Counted from the first letter of the stretch, positions 1-8,921 are shown. The stretch: DNA of 54,382 nt from Chloroflexota bacterium (GCA_013203045.1 JABMQN010000069.1:1-54382); one strand, 5' to 3'. Numbers and translations are program-made. Notes: generated from the sequence alone by a model not told the origin.

Positions 1-1
1 A

Positions 2-160
2 GCCTATGGAGTGCTGAGCGACGGGCGCAAGCGACAGATGTATGACCTGACCGGCTCTGCGCAAATGGGCATCATGTTCCGCCGTGGTGGAGGTTGCGGT
101 CAAGGAAGAGGCAGGGGTGGACGCTGCCGTCGATGGCAATCGATGACCGATCAGTCGTAG
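2..160 (+). CDS. C-terminal fragment of an unidentified protein (cut by window edge)
   Basis: An open frame enters from the left edge and runs 52 codons to a TAG stop. The last part is rich in Gly, Arg and Cys (GGGCGQGRGRGG), a tail also seen on small proteins of the NifX/DUF5320 neighbourhood in anaerobes. It lies 21 bp before the CGGC gene in the same direction and is probably the preceding gene of that operon. The product cannot be identified from this piece. Confidence 0.45.
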   Translation, partial: AYGVLSDGRKRQMYDLTGSAQMGIMFRRGGGCGQGRGRGGRCRRWQSMTDQS

Positions 161-181
161 TAATTCTAAAGGGGGACTAAA

Positions 182-565
182 GTGCCGAAAGTAGCGATGA
201 TACGATGCGAGAAGAATGCGGCTAAATGCCCGCAGACATCCTGCTTTGCGGCAATGACAAGTAAAAAAGAGGGATTTCAGATATATCGGGAAGATTGCAT
301 TCCGGCAGGAGTGTTCACCTGCCACTGCCCGGGTGATTGTACTGTGGAACAGGGCAATGTCCTTAAAAGCAAAGGCGTCGATGCCATCCATTTTTGCACA
401 TGCACCTTCGCAACTAAAGGGGGTGGGGGCTGGGACATGGGGAACGGCGGATTTTGCGAGAACATCGACAAAATCATCGAGCGAGTACACCAGGAAACCG
501 GGGTTCCTTGCGTAAAAGGCACAGCCCATCTCCCCAAAGATTACACTATTCAGAAATGGGATTAA
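182..565 (+). CDS. CGGC domain-containing protein
   Basis: A 127-residue cytoplasmic protein of the CGGC family, small Cys-rich proteins thought to bind metal through conserved Cys and His. It has many cysteines (residues near 9, 16, 21, 39, 47, 49, 53, 72, 74, 92 and 110) and the family pattern of a short beta strand followed by Cys-rich loops. It starts at GTG 182, which follows a purine-rich ribosome site (AAAGGGGGA, 168-176). The gene sits in front of a run of Fe-S and radical SAM genes, so a role in metal or redox chemistry fits. The precise function is unknown for the family. Confidence 0.75.
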   Translation: MPKVAMIRCEKNAAKCPQTSCFAAMTSKKEGFQIYREDCIPAGVFTCHCPGDCTVEQGNVLKSKGVDAIHFCTCTFATKGGGGWDMGNGGFCENIDKIIERVHQETGVPCVKGTAHLPKDYTIQKWD

Positions 566-598
566 TCAGGTATTTTTACCGATTTAAAAAAGCGTGAA

Positions 599-1369
599 AT
601 GAATTCCATAATCTACGGCCCGGTTCCTTCATGGCGGCTGGGCAGATCGCTGGGAATTGACGTTGTCTCTACCAAAGAGAAGACCTGTTCCTTCGATTGT
701 GTCTATTGCCAGCTTGGGAAAACGATTCATCGAGTGAACCAAAGAGACACATTCGTTTCGCTCGAGTTGCTCGCAGATGAGTTTGAATCCACAAAGGAAA
801 TCCCCATCGATTATGTCACCTTTTCCGGGGTGGCCGAGCCGACACTGGCATCGAACCTCGGGCAAGCGATTGATCTGGCAAAATCAAAACTCGGTTTCCC
901 GGTGGCTGTGCTAACCAATTCCTCGCTGATGTTCCTGGAAGACGTGCGCCGTGATCTGGCCCATGCGGATGTGGTAGTTGCCAAGCTCGATGTGCCGGAA
1001 GAAGGGCTGTTCCGGTCGATCAACCGGCCTGTGACAGGCATATCATTCAAACAAACGGTGGAAGGTATCAGGCGATTTCGCCGGGAGTATTCGGGCATAC
1101 TGGCGCTCCAGATAATGTTCATCGACGCAAACAGAGGCAGCGCTTCTCAGATGGCAGCGCTGGCGGAGGAGATAATGCCGGATGAGGTGCAACTCAATAC
1201 ACCGCTGCGGCCCTGTGCGGTGAAGCCCCTCAGGGAAGCGGAGATGCGTTCTATTAAAGATGAGTTTGCTCGGTTTGGGGATAAAGCGGTGATGGTGTAC
1301 GAATCAACCAAACCGATGGTCGAGCCGGTCGATATGGCCCAAACGCTGCGGCGAAGACCACAGCTTTGA
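599..1369 (+). CDS. Radical SAM protein, COG0731-like
   Basis: A 256-residue radical SAM protein. The 4Fe-4S site is CSFDCVYC (CX3CX2C, about residues 30-37), followed by the glycine-containing SAM-binding strand FSGVAEPTL. The N-terminal GPVPSWRLGRSLG stretch is characteristic of the COG0731 group (Fe-S oxidoreductases related to wyosine-type enzymes), whose bacterial members have no assigned substrate. It lacks the extra domains of TYW1. It is 9 bp upstream of an MBL-fold gene in the same direction and probably co-transcribed. Function beyond radical SAM chemistry cannot be stated. Confidence 0.85.
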   Translation: MNSIIYGPVPSWRLGRSLGIDVVSTKEKTCSFDCVYCQLGKTIHRVNQRDTFVSLELLADEFESTKEIPIDYVTFSGVAEPTLASNLGQAIDLAKSKLGFPVAVLTNSSLMFLEDVRRDLAHADVVVAKLDVPEEGLFRSINRPVTGISFKQTVEGIRRFRREYSGILALQIMFIDANRGSASQMAALAEEIMPDEVQLNTPLRPCAVKPLREAEMRSIKDEFARFGDKAVMVYESTKPMVEPVDMAQTLRRRPQL

Positions 1370-1378
1370 CAGGCGCGG

Positions 1379-2050
1379 ATGATGAACGTAACGAAGGTCA
1401 CTGTTAAGGGATTTGCTAACACCTACATTATTGAAGGAGATGAAGGGGCAATTCTCATCGATACCGGATTGCCGGGATGTGAAAAGGCGATCCTCGACAA
1501 ATGCCGTGAGAAAAACATTTCGCTCCAGTTGATCGTTATCACCCATGGTCATTTCGATCACATCGGTTCTGCGGCCGCGTTGAAGCGGGAAACCGGGGCG
1601 CTGGTGGCCGTTCACACCGAAGATGCTCAAGCGCTTCGGACCGGAATGTCCAAAATGGATCGGCCGGTAGGATTGATAGCCCACCTCATGCCGCTACTTA
1701 TGCGATCAGTCAAAACAGATCCAGTTGAACCGGACATTCTAATCGATGAGGAAATGAGCCTTCAGGAATACGGGATCGACGGCAGAATCCTTCTCACGCC
1801 TGGCCATACCAGCGGTTCCATTTCCGTAATGCTCACCTCAGGAGAAGCCTTTGTGGGGGACCTGATTATGGGCGGTTTCTTTGGTAAGATTCGGCCCCGC
1901 CGTCCCAATTTGCCACCCTTCGAGATCGGAAGGGATTCCATCAAGAATAGCGTCAACTATGTATTGGAACAGAATCCAACCGTGATTTACCCGTCACACG
2001 GCGGGCCATTCGCGCCACAGGATGTAGCCCGATGGGCCGATTCACTTTGA
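1379..2050 (+). CDS. MBL-fold metallo-hydrolase
   Basis: A 223-residue metallo-beta-lactamase-fold hydrolase. The metal motif HGHFDHIGS lies near residue 59, followed by the later PGHTSGS, the GD of VGDLIMGG and the terminal PSHGGP histidine, so the full two-metal site is present. The family covers glyoxalase II-like thioesterases, lactonases and others, and the sequence does not decide which. Two adjacent ATG codons (1379 and 1382) could serve as start. It is followed after 9 bp by the HdrD-like gene. Confidence 0.85.
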   Translation: MMNVTKVTVKGFANTYIIEGDEGAILIDTGLPGCEKAILDKCREKNISLQLIVITHGHFDHIGSAAALKRETGALVAVHTEDAQALRTGMSKMDRPVGLIAHLMPLLMRSVKTDPVEPDILIDEEMSLQEYGIDGRILLTPGHTSGSISVMLTSGEAFVGDLIMGGFFGKIRPRRPNLPPFEIGRDSIKNSVNYVLEQNPTVIYPSHGGPFAPQDVARWADSL

Positions 2051-2059
2051 GGACTGGTT

Positions 2060-3169
2060 ATGGGTTTTACAACGCAAGAAGCAATCGAAGCGATAAACAC
2101 CTGCACACAATGCCAGGAATGCCTGGACATTTGCCCTACGTACAAAATCACCGGAGATGTGCTGTTTTCTCCGATGCAGCGACTCAATACGGCAGCCCGC
2201 CTCTTTGAAGGGGAGGCGATCGATGACCGCCTGATCGAGAGCATCTACAACTGCCCCAAATGCATGCAGTGTGAAACGGTCTGCCCGATGAGCATCCCGG
2301 TTACCCGGATCATTCATCGATCCCGGCAGGTGCTCGCTGAACGGAATCTGGGTCCGTTGGAATCACACCAAAAAGTGATAAATGGCATACTGAAGAAAGG
2401 CAATTCGGTAAACGGTGACCCTGCTACGAGGCTGGAATGGCTTCCCGAAGAATTCCCCAGGCACGAATCCGACACCCTTTTATATGTGGGATGCCTGCCT
2501 TCGTATCTGGTCAAGGATTCTGCCAGCTCTTCCTATTCGGTACTTAAGAAGCTGGGGCTGGATTTTATGATACTGGAAGATGAGGGTTGTAGTGGAACCT
2601 ATCTTTACGAATCTGGCAGAATCGATCTGGCGGGCGAATTTTTCCAAAAGAATGTGGAGCGGTTCAGGGCGCGGGGAATTCGGGAGATAGTAGTTCCCTG
2701 TAACGGGTGCCTCAAATGCTTCAAGTATTTCTATCCCGACCTGCTGGGCAAGACGGAATTTTCCGTTCGGCATGTCGTGGAAGTCATTTATGACCTGCTC
2801 GGCCAAAACCCGCAGATTCTGAAAAAAGTTGAAAAAACGGTCACTTATCAGGATTCCTGTCGATTGGGACGAGGCGAAGGGATCATGGAACAACCCCGGC
2901 AAATTCTTGACTGGTGTGGTGTGGTGTTGAAGGAGGTTGAAGACAATCGGGCCAACGCCGGGTGTTGCGGGGCTGGCGGCGGTATTCGCTCTGTGTATCG
3001 AGACCTCTCGATGGAGATTGCGGCCGATATGCTGGGTGGGGTGCCGACCGATTCGGTGGTGAGCGCCTGCCCGTTCTGCACCTTCAACCTGAATTATGCC
3101 TCGAAGAAAAAGGGGCTCGATAAAACGGTGACTTACTTTACCACCCTGGTGCTCCAAGCGCTGGAGTGA
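2060..3169 (+). CDS. (Fe-S)-binding protein with two CCG domains, HdrD/GlpC-like
   Basis: A 369-residue soluble electron-transfer protein. The N-terminus carries two 4Fe-4S motifs, CTQCQECLDICP (about residue 14) and CPKCMQCETVCP (about residue 69). The rest holds two cysteine-rich CCG domains, one ending in CNGCLKC and one with CCGAGGG plus CPFC. In HdrB/HdrD and DsrK such CCG domains hold a noncubane cluster that handles disulfides or thiols. It is a paralogue of DsrK (10824-12455) and of the 53166-54164 gene. The partner and substrate are unknown. Confidence 0.85.
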   Translation: MGFTTQEAIEAINTCTQCQECLDICPTYKITGDVLFSPMQRLNTAARLFEGEAIDDRLIESIYNCPKCMQCETVCPMSIPVTRIIHRSRQVLAERNLGPLESHQKVINGILKKGNSVNGDPATRLEWLPEEFPRHESDTLLYVGCLPSYLVKDSASSSYSVLKKLGLDFMILEDEGCSGTYLYESGRIDLAGEFFQKNVERFRARGIREIVVPCNGCLKCFKYFYPDLLGKTEFSVRHVVEVIYDLLGQNPQILKKVEKTVTYQDSCRLGRGEGIMEQPRQILDWCGVVLKEVEDNRANAGCCGAGGGIRSVYRDLSMEIAADMLGGVPTDSVVSACPFCTFNLNYASKKKGLDKTVTYFTTLVLQALE

Positions 3170-3191
3170 AGGCGAACAAAAAGGAGACTAA

Positions 3192-3650
3192 ATGTCGGAT
3201 AAAACTCAAAAAAGCCCTTTCGTGATTACTTATCAAGCGCTTTCCCGAATGTCGTTGCGTTGCTACGAAACGTTTGGAGAGCAGGCGATTCCCTCGATTC
3301 GGGATGCATGGTATGGTATGGGGTTGGAGCTTGGGGAACGTTTGAAAACAAAGCGGGATATCACTGATTTCAAATCCGCCGCCGAAGCTATTAGCGCCCT
3401 TTCGTTCAAACTCGATGATCTCGATGGTGTGCTCCTCGCACTCTCGAATACCGCTTATCATTTCAGGACAAAATCAGGCCAGCCCTGCGCCGTGGGATTG
3501 GGCGATGCCGGTCGTCCGATTTGCGAAGCTGTTATGAGCGTAAACCAGGGACAGTTTAAATCGACCTGCGGAATTGACGTCGATATGGAGATTATTCAGT
3601 CATGTGCCACTGGCGCGGATTGCTGCGAGGTCATCTTTCGACCCCGATGA
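3192..3650 (+). CDS. Small V4R / ATC-hydrolase-like protein
   Basis: A 152-residue cytoplasmic protein preceded by a good ribosome site (AAAAAGGAG about 9 bp before ATG). The first half is helical. The C-terminus (CGIDVDMEIIQSCATGADCCEV..) resembles the end of V4R-type and L-2-amino-thiazoline-4-carboxylate-hydrolase-like domains, which finish in a Gly-x-x-Cys-Glu-Val strand and are often small-ligand sensors. The match is by motif only. The stop overlaps the first possible start of the flavodoxin gene that follows (ATGA at 3647). Confidence 0.55.
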   Translation: MSDKTQKSPFVITYQALSRMSLRCYETFGEQAIPSIRDAWYGMGLELGERLKTKRDITDFKSAAEAISALSFKLDDLDGVLLALSNTAYHFRTKSGQPCAVGLGDAGRPICEAVMSVNQGQFKSTCGIDVDMEIIQSCATGADCCEVIFRPR

Positions 3651-3685
3651 ATCAAGAAATTAATGAACTGGAGGAGGGAATTCTT

Positions 3686-4519
3686 TTGGACCAACCTGAC
3701 GTAAAAGCGATATATTTTTCTCCTACCGGCGCAACCAAAGCGGTAATCGAGAATATATCCTGTGGATTGAACCAGAACAATCCAATAAAGGTGAATTTAT
3801 CGAACGTAGAAGAACGAAATAATTTCTTCAGCAACTTCGAGCATTTTGTTGATAGTACGGATTTCTTCCTGATAGGTTTGCCGGTCTATTTCGGAAGGAT
3901 ACCAGGATTCCTGATAGAACATTTTCAACAAATTGATGGGAAAGGGAAATCGGCGATAGCTGTTGTAGTTTATGGTAACCGGGGGCCCGGTATCGCGCTT
4001 AATCAGTTAGTCATACTGCTTAACCAATGTAATTTCAAAATCGTAGGAGCAGGAACATTTATAGGTGAGCATGCTTTGTCATCGGTATTCCCGATAGCTT
4101 TGGGCCGCCCGGACGAACATGACGTGTCCCTTGCAACCGAATTCGGGGCACAAATTTACGAAGCCAGAGATAAGCTGAAGGGAATAAAGGGCGAAGACGT
4201 TCCCGGTAAGCTAGATGCTCTTTTGCGAATAACGCCTGAAAAACCGCCAAAGCCGACTGTTCATTTAGAGAAATGCATTGATTGCGGACTTTGTGTGCAG
4301 TCGTGCCCGATGGGTATAATAGATTCGGAAACGAAATTATACAAAAACAAAGCTGCTGAGAAACTCTGTTTAGGTTGTATGAGTTGCGTGAAAGTTTGCC
4401 CTCAGGGAGCAAGATCGGTAGAGTTCTCATCTCCCATGAAATATATAACGGGCAAGTTGTTTTTAAAAGAGGCTCTGAACAGCAGGAAGGAACCGTTTAC
4501 GCTACTGAAAAATACTTGA
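3686..4519 (+). CDS. EFR1-family flavodoxin-ferredoxin fusion
   Basis: An electron-transfer protein with an N-terminal flavodoxin-like domain (YFSPTGATK phosphate loop, GLPVYFGRIP) of about 180 residues and a C-terminal domain with two 4Fe-4S sites (CIDCGLCVQSCP and CLGCMSCVKVCP). This is the EFR1 arrangement, which passes electrons between FMN and two clusters in anaerobes. A TTG at 3686 has an excellent ribosome site (GGAGGAGGG, 3670-3677). An in-frame ATG at 3647 overlaps the previous stop and is the alternative, adding 13 residues. Confidence 0.8.
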   Translation: MDQPDVKAIYFSPTGATKAVIENISCGLNQNNPIKVNLSNVEERNNFFSNFEHFVDSTDFFLIGLPVYFGRIPGFLIEHFQQIDGKGKSAIAVVVYGNRGPGIALNQLVILLNQCNFKIVGAGTFIGEHALSSVFPIALGRPDEHDVSLATEFGAQIYEARDKLKGIKGEDVPGKLDALLRITPEKPPKPTVHLEKCIDCGLCVQSCPMGIIDSETKLYKNKAAEKLCLGCMSCVKVCPQGARSVEFSSPMKYITGKLFLKEALNSRKEPFTLLKNT

Positions 4520-4572
4520 TTCCTCATAAGCTTGTATTTTGGCCTGTTTAGAAATATCGCAAGAAGCAAGGT

Positions 4573-5271
4573 ATGACGGAACTCTCGATTGTAATTGTGT
4601 TCGATAACAAAACATTGAAATCTGATCTGGTGCCAAGTTGGGGATTCGCCTGCGTAGTGCGTTTTGCTGGAAAAACCATCCTGTTCGATACCGGAGCCGA
4701 CGGAGCTATTTTACTTGATAATATGAAAAAGCTGAACATCAATCCTGAGGATATCGAAGTGGTTGCGCTCTCGCATGCCCACTGGGACCATGCCAATGGA
4801 CTCGGCTCATTTCTGGAGTTGAATAGCAATGTCACGGTTTATCTGCCACAGTCGTTCCCCCAAAGCTATAAAGAAAGCGTGATGCATTCCGGGGCTGTGG
4901 CAAAGGAGATACATCGAGCCGAAGAACTTTTAAGTGGGATGTTCACCACCGGTGAAATGAGTGGCATCATCGAGGAGCAGGCGCTGGCCTTTAAGACCTC
5001 CAGGGGAACGGTGGTGATAACGGGCTGTGCCCATCCCGGCATCGTCGAGATCGTGCAGGCGGCAAAAAAAATTACCGCAGATAGTATCTATCTGGCGCTG
5101 GGCGGATTTCATTTTCCGAAACCTGAGGTGGTGAGCAGCTTCAGAAAGATGGGAGTGCAAAAAGCGGCGCCGTGCCACTGCTCTGGCGACGAAGCGATCG
5201 ATTTCTTCCGCGAGGCTTACGGCGATGACTACATTGGAATCGGCGTTGGTAAGGAAATCACCATTGGTTAA
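4573..5271 (+). CDS. MBL-fold protein of the COG1237 (dihydropterin-RFAP synthase-like) group
   Basis: A 232-residue MBL-fold protein. The motif SHAHWDHANGL near residue 68 and the early LFDTGADG mark the COG1237 group, named after methanopterin-pathway enzymes, although bacterial members are mostly uncharacterised. A later GCAHPGI and the terminal PCHCSGDEA supply the other metal-binding histidines and a CxC pair. It is followed 7 bp later by a ferredoxin gene, the usual pairing of this subgroup with 4Fe-4S proteins in anaerobes. The methanopterin function should not be assumed. Confidence 0.8.
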   Translation: MTELSIVIVFDNKTLKSDLVPSWGFACVVRFAGKTILFDTGADGAILLDNMKKLNINPEDIEVVALSHAHWDHANGLGSFLELNSNVTVYLPQSFPQSYKESVMHSGAVAKEIHRAEELLSGMFTTGEMSGIIEEQALAFKTSRGTVVITGCAHPGIVEIVQAAKKITADSIYLALGGFHFPKPEVVSSFRKMGVQKAAPCHCSGDEAIDFFREAYGDDYIGIGVGKEITIG

Positions 5272-5278
5272 ACGAGCG

Positions 5279-5542
5279 ATGTTCAAAATCAGGAAAGACC
5301 TGTGTCTGGCCTGCGGCAGATGTGCCATGACCTGTTTTCGGGGAGCTATCTCGCTTGAGTTCGGGCAGGCCGAAATAGATCAGTCGAGATGCAATGGATG
5401 CGGCATTTGTGTGGATGCCTGCGCCCAGGGTGCTATAGTAAACTATGTACCGGTATCAAAAGAAGAACTTACGCAAACCGTTTCGGATATGAAACTACGC
5501 ACTGAAGAAATACTGAGGAAGATTGAGGCTCTCAGAAAGTGA
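5279..5542 (+). CDS. Two-cluster 4Fe-4S ferredoxin
   Basis: An 87-residue ferredoxin with motifs CLACGRCAMTCF and CNGCGICVDACA. In both, the usual proline after the fourth cysteine is replaced (Phe and Ala), which tends to alter potential. A charged helical tail of about 30 residues follows. ATG 5279 is chosen because it opens the ferredoxin fold directly and lies 7 bp after the MBL stop. A longer frame from 5225 would overlap that gene. It ends 46 bp before nifB and is a plausible electron donor to it. Confidence 0.8.
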   Translation: MFKIRKDLCLACGRCAMTCFRGAISLEFGQAEIDQSRCNGCGICVDACAQGAIVNYVPVSKEELTQTVSDMKLRTEEILRKIEALRK

Positions 5543-5588
5543 TTGGAATCGGATCGGGGTGTCTGGTATCAGATTGAGAGGAACAAAA

Positions 5589-6854
5589 ATGCCTAATGAA
5601 TTAGGATCGATAGATTGTGATGGCGAATGTCGAGAACAAATTCCAGTAGAAGAGTTCGATAGTGAAACTTCGAGAATAATAGCTAAACACCCTTGTTTTA
5701 ACCGGGAGGCTTCGCACCTCTTTGGACGTATTCACATGGCGGTGGCTCTGGAGTGCAACATACAGTGCAATTTCTGTTTAAGGGAGTTTGATTGTGTGAA
5801 TGAGAGCAGGCCGGGGGTTACCAGCCGGGTGCTCACTCCCGCCGAGGCGCTGGATAGAGTCGAGAGGGTGATGGCCACGTTCGAGCACATCCAGACCGTT
5901 GGCATCGCCGGGCCGGGTGAACCCTTATACAATGAAGCGACCTTTGAGACGTTCCGGTTAATACGCGATAAGTTCCCCGGACTTCACCTTTGCATTAGCT
6001 CCAATGGGTTGTTATTGCCTGAAACAGTAGAAAATCTGGATGAACTCGGAGTTCAGACGGTAACCGTCACCATGAACGCGGTGGACCCGGAGATTGGCAA
6101 GCAGATATATTCGTGGGTCTACTACGAGGGAAATTACTATCGGGATGTGCAGGGTGCTGAGTTGCTGCTATCAAAACAATTGGAAGGCATCAAACTGGCG
6201 GTGGAAAAAGGTATGCTGGTCAAGGTGAACACGGTGATGATTCCCACCGTAAACGATCATCACCTGACAGAAATAGCCAAAAAAGCCAGAGAACTGGGCG
6301 CCTTCATGCAAAATATCATGCCGCTCATTCCCCAGTACAAATTCGCCCACCTGAATCCGCCCACAGCAGGAGAGCGCAAAGCGGCTCAGGATACCTGCAA
6401 TCAGTTCGTTCGGCAAATGCGGCACTGTCGACAGTGCCGCGCGGATGCGATCGGGTTACTGGGAAAGGACCTCAGCCAGGAAATGTTCGAACCGAAAAAA
6501 CTTCAAGAGGCTGAAGTCGGCACGGGATTCAAAGTGGCGGTTACGACTTCCACAAAGGATGGCTGGGTCGATCTGCATTTCGGGATCACCCCGCGTTTTC
6601 TCGTTTATGAGGTCAAAGGTGGCAGCTTCCGGCTTCTTGAGGCCCGTGATGCAACGTTGACAAACGAAAGGGTTGATATTTTAAAAGCGGCTGATTTGCT
6701 TTCCGATTGCCATTATGTCATCACCCGGAAGGCCGGCCTGCATGCTATAGAGAAATTGCAAAAAGCGGAAATTGAGGTGGTTGAGGATTACAACCCGATT
6801 GATACGGCCATCAGAAATCTGGTTCAACGAATTAAAAATGGAGCCAATAATTGA
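5589..6854 (+). CDS. nifB: NifB-like radical SAM cofactor-assembly protein with NifX-like C-terminal domain
   Basis: A 421-residue protein matching NifB, which fuses two 4Fe-4S clusters with a SAM-derived carbide into NifB-co, the 8Fe core of nitrogenase cofactors. Visible features are HPC (residues 34-36), the radical SAM site CNIQCNFC (C56, C60, C63) followed by the NifB signature DCVNESRPGVTS, GIAGPGEP, and the terminal CRQCRADAIGLLG (C280, C283) that holds the substrate clusters. Residues from about 313 form a NifX/NafY-like domain. ATG 5589 has GAGAGGA just upstream. The stop overlaps the next gene by 4 bp. No nifHDKEN genes are in the window, so the final enzyme is unknown. Confidence 0.88.
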   Translation: MPNELGSIDCDGECREQIPVEEFDSETSRIIAKHPCFNREASHLFGRIHMAVALECNIQCNFCLREFDCVNESRPGVTSRVLTPAEALDRVERVMATFEHIQTVGIAGPGEPLYNEATFETFRLIRDKFPGLHLCISSNGLLLPETVENLDELGVQTVTVTMNAVDPEIGKQIYSWVYYEGNYYRDVQGAELLLSKQLEGIKLAVEKGMLVKVNTVMIPTVNDHHLTEIAKKARELGAFMQNIMPLIPQYKFAHLNPPTAGERKAAQDTCNQFVRQMRHCRQCRADAIGLLGKDLSQEMFEPKKLQEAEVGTGFKVAVTTSTKDGWVDLHFGITPRFLVYEVKGGSFRLLEARDATLTNERVDILKAADLLSDCHYVITRKAGLHAIEKLQKAEIEVVEDYNPIDTAIRNLVQRIKNGANN

Positions 6855-7717
6855 AAACCTACCTTGATTGCCTGCCGTGCTTTTTCCGCCAGGCGCTCGG
6901 CGCGACAAGGGCAGCGACTGATGATGAACGTATTCAGCGCGAAGTAATGGATGCGGTTGCCGAAATGATTCCGGGATTTCCCCTTGAGATCACTCCACCG
7001 GAGATTGCCCAAGAGGTGTACCGCGCTGTTTATCGGATCACGGAGAACGATGATCCGTATCGCGAGGCAAAAAAGCAATCCAATGAAAAAGCTCTATCCC
7101 TTTATCCGAAATTGAAGAGAATCGTGGCAGACTCTGATGATCCACTGCTGACAGCCTGCAAACTGGCTATTGCCGGTAATTCCATCGATTTGGGCCCGCA
7201 GGTAGAACAGTATGACCTTGATTCCGTCATCGAATCGACTCTGGATTCACCACTGGCTTATGACGATTATCCGGAATTCCGCCGCGCCATCGAATCCGCT
7301 TCGAACGTCCTGTATTTAGCGGATAATGCGGGGGAGATCGTTTTCGATAAACTGTTTATTGCAGAACTTTGTCGAGATCGAAAGCTGAATGTCACAGTCG
7401 TTGTTCGGGAGAAACCCATCATCAACGATGCTACGATGGAAGATGCTGAATCGGTTGGATTGAATGCGTTAACTACAGTCATCACCAATGGTTCGGACGC
7501 GCCGGCCACCATTCTTTCGCAATGCTCGTCACAGGTACGACAGCTTTACCATTCCGTAGATATGATCATTGCCAAAGGACAGGGCAATTACGAATCCTTG
7601 AGCGATGAGGCGGCCAACATATTCTTTTTCCTCAGGGCAAAGTGTCCGGTGGTAGCTGTGCCGTTGAAAGTGGGTGTTGGTGATGCTATTCTGAAAGGTG
7701 GTGGAAATATTCAGTGA
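6851..7717 (+). CDS. DUF89 / ARMT1-like metal-dependent phosphatase family protein
   Basis: A 288-residue protein of the DUF89 family, metal-dependent phosphatases proposed to remove damaged phosphometabolites. The N-terminal CLPC pair (C7 and C10) and helical bundle match the prokaryotic subgroup. The core strand YLADNAGEIVFDK carries the conserved Asp, Asn and Glu that bind metal, followed by VVREKPIINDAT and a late AKGQGNYE. It starts at TTG 6851 within the nifB stop (TTGA overlap), so translation is coupled. Why a DUF89 gene should be coupled to nifB is not known. Confidence 0.82.
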   Translation: MKTYLDCLPCFFRQALGATRAATDDERIQREVMDAVAEMIPGFPLEITPPEIAQEVYRAVYRITENDDPYREAKKQSNEKALSLYPKLKRIVADSDDPLLTACKLAIAGNSIDLGPQVEQYDLDSVIESTLDSPLAYDDYPEFRRAIESASNVLYLADNAGEIVFDKLFIAELCRDRKLNVTVVVREKPIINDATMEDAESVGLNALTTVITNGSDAPATILSQCSSQVRQLYHSVDMIIAKGQGNYESLSDEAANIFFFLRAKCPVVAVPLKVGVGDAILKGGGNIQ

Positions 7718-7805
7718 TATTCGGGTGTCGATGAGAGGATAGATAGAATATGCGGATTTAATGTTTCACCGGAGTAAATTGATTTTTAAATAGTTAGGAG
7801 GAACA

Positions 7806-8798
7806 ATGGCTACCAAAGAACAAGTAGAACAAATGCTGGAACAGGTAATGGTGCCTGTGGTGACGCGAAGCGTAATGGATATGAATCTGTTACGAGGTGT
7901 GGAGATAAAGGACTCTAACATGAAGATATCGCTATCGAACGCGGCGCTATCGGATGATGTTCGGGATCAGCTTAGAAATGAGATACAGGATAAGCTTCGG
8001 GGACTGGATGGTATTGGTATGGTCGGGGTGGATTTCGAGGAATCGAAGCCCGTAGATGTTAACCAGATTGGTAAGGTCATTGCCGTAATGAGTGGTAAAG
8101 GCGGAGTAGGTAAATCACTGGTGAGCGGTTTGGTGGCTGTGGCCCTGGCACGTCAGGGGAAATCAGTGGGAATTCTTGATGCCGATGTCACCGGCCCAAG
8201 TATTCCCAAGATGTTTGGTATAAGTGGCCGTCCGGCAGGTAGTGAGAGTGGTTTGATGCCATTACCTACTAAATCCGGGATCGAGACTATTTCCATCAAT
8301 TACCTGTTGCCCAACGAGGACGATTGCGTGATTTGGCGCGGTCCAATAATCTCAAAGTCAATTCAACAATTCTGGGAGGATGTGCTCTGGGGAAAGCTGG
8401 ACTACCTCATTGTTGATATGCCGCCTGGAACCGCTGATGTTCCTCTTACAGTGATGCAGTCATTGCCGGTTGCCGGAGTGATCATTGCTTTTACACCACA
8501 GGATCTTACTGCGATGGTGGTACGTAAGGCGGTTAAAATGGCCCAGCAGATGAATATTCCTATCCTGGGAGTCGTGGAAAACATGAGCTATTTTAAGATT
8601 CCGGATTCCGACAAAAGGATTGAGATATTTGGACCGAGCAAGGCAGGGGAAATGGCTAAGCACATAGGATCTCCCATCCTTGGCAAAATTCCGCTGGACC
8701 CCGAACTTGCCAGTTTGTGCGATAAAGGTGAGATCGAGAAATACGATTCCGATGTTTTCAAGGAAATGCAGGATGCTGTAATCAGAATACTGGCTTGA
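7806..8798 (+). CDS. Mrp/NBP35-family P-loop ATPase lacking the CPxC motif
   Basis: A 330-residue ATPase with an N-terminal MIP18/DUF59-like domain (about 1-80) and a deviant Walker A GKGGVGKS near residue 97, followed by DADVTGPSIP and the DMPPGTAD switch. These are Mrp/ApbC hallmarks for Fe-S cluster carriers. At the place where most members have a CPxC after ENMSYF, this one reads KIPDSD, so the bridging-cluster cysteines are absent. It has a strong ribosome site (TTAGGAGGA) and is the last gene before a terminator. It may load apo-proteins in another way or act as an assembly NTPase. Confidence 0.9.
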   Translation: MATKEQVEQMLEQVMVPVVTRSVMDMNLLRGVEIKDSNMKISLSNAALSDDVRDQLRNEIQDKLRGLDGIGMVGVDFEESKPVDVNQIGKVIAVMSGKGGVGKSLVSGLVAVALARQGKSVGILDADVTGPSIPKMFGISGRPAGSESGLMPLPTKSGIETISINYLLPNEDDCVIWRGPIISKSIQQFWEDVLWGKLDYLIVDMPPGTADVPLTVMQSLPVAGVIIAFTPQDLTAMVVRKAVKMAQQMNIPILGVVENMSYFKIPDSDKRIEIFGPSKAGEMAKHIGSPILGKIPLDPELASLCDKGEIEKYDSDVFKEMQDAVIRILA

Positions 8799-8921
8799 TC
8801 AAATGATGGTAAATCTGTTCTTCATTTAGCTATAAATTGTATTTGATGGGGGACTCGTTAGCGAGTTGATATTAATTATACGTAAGACAAGGTAAGCAAA
8901 AGCAAGTTTACGATCAGCAAT

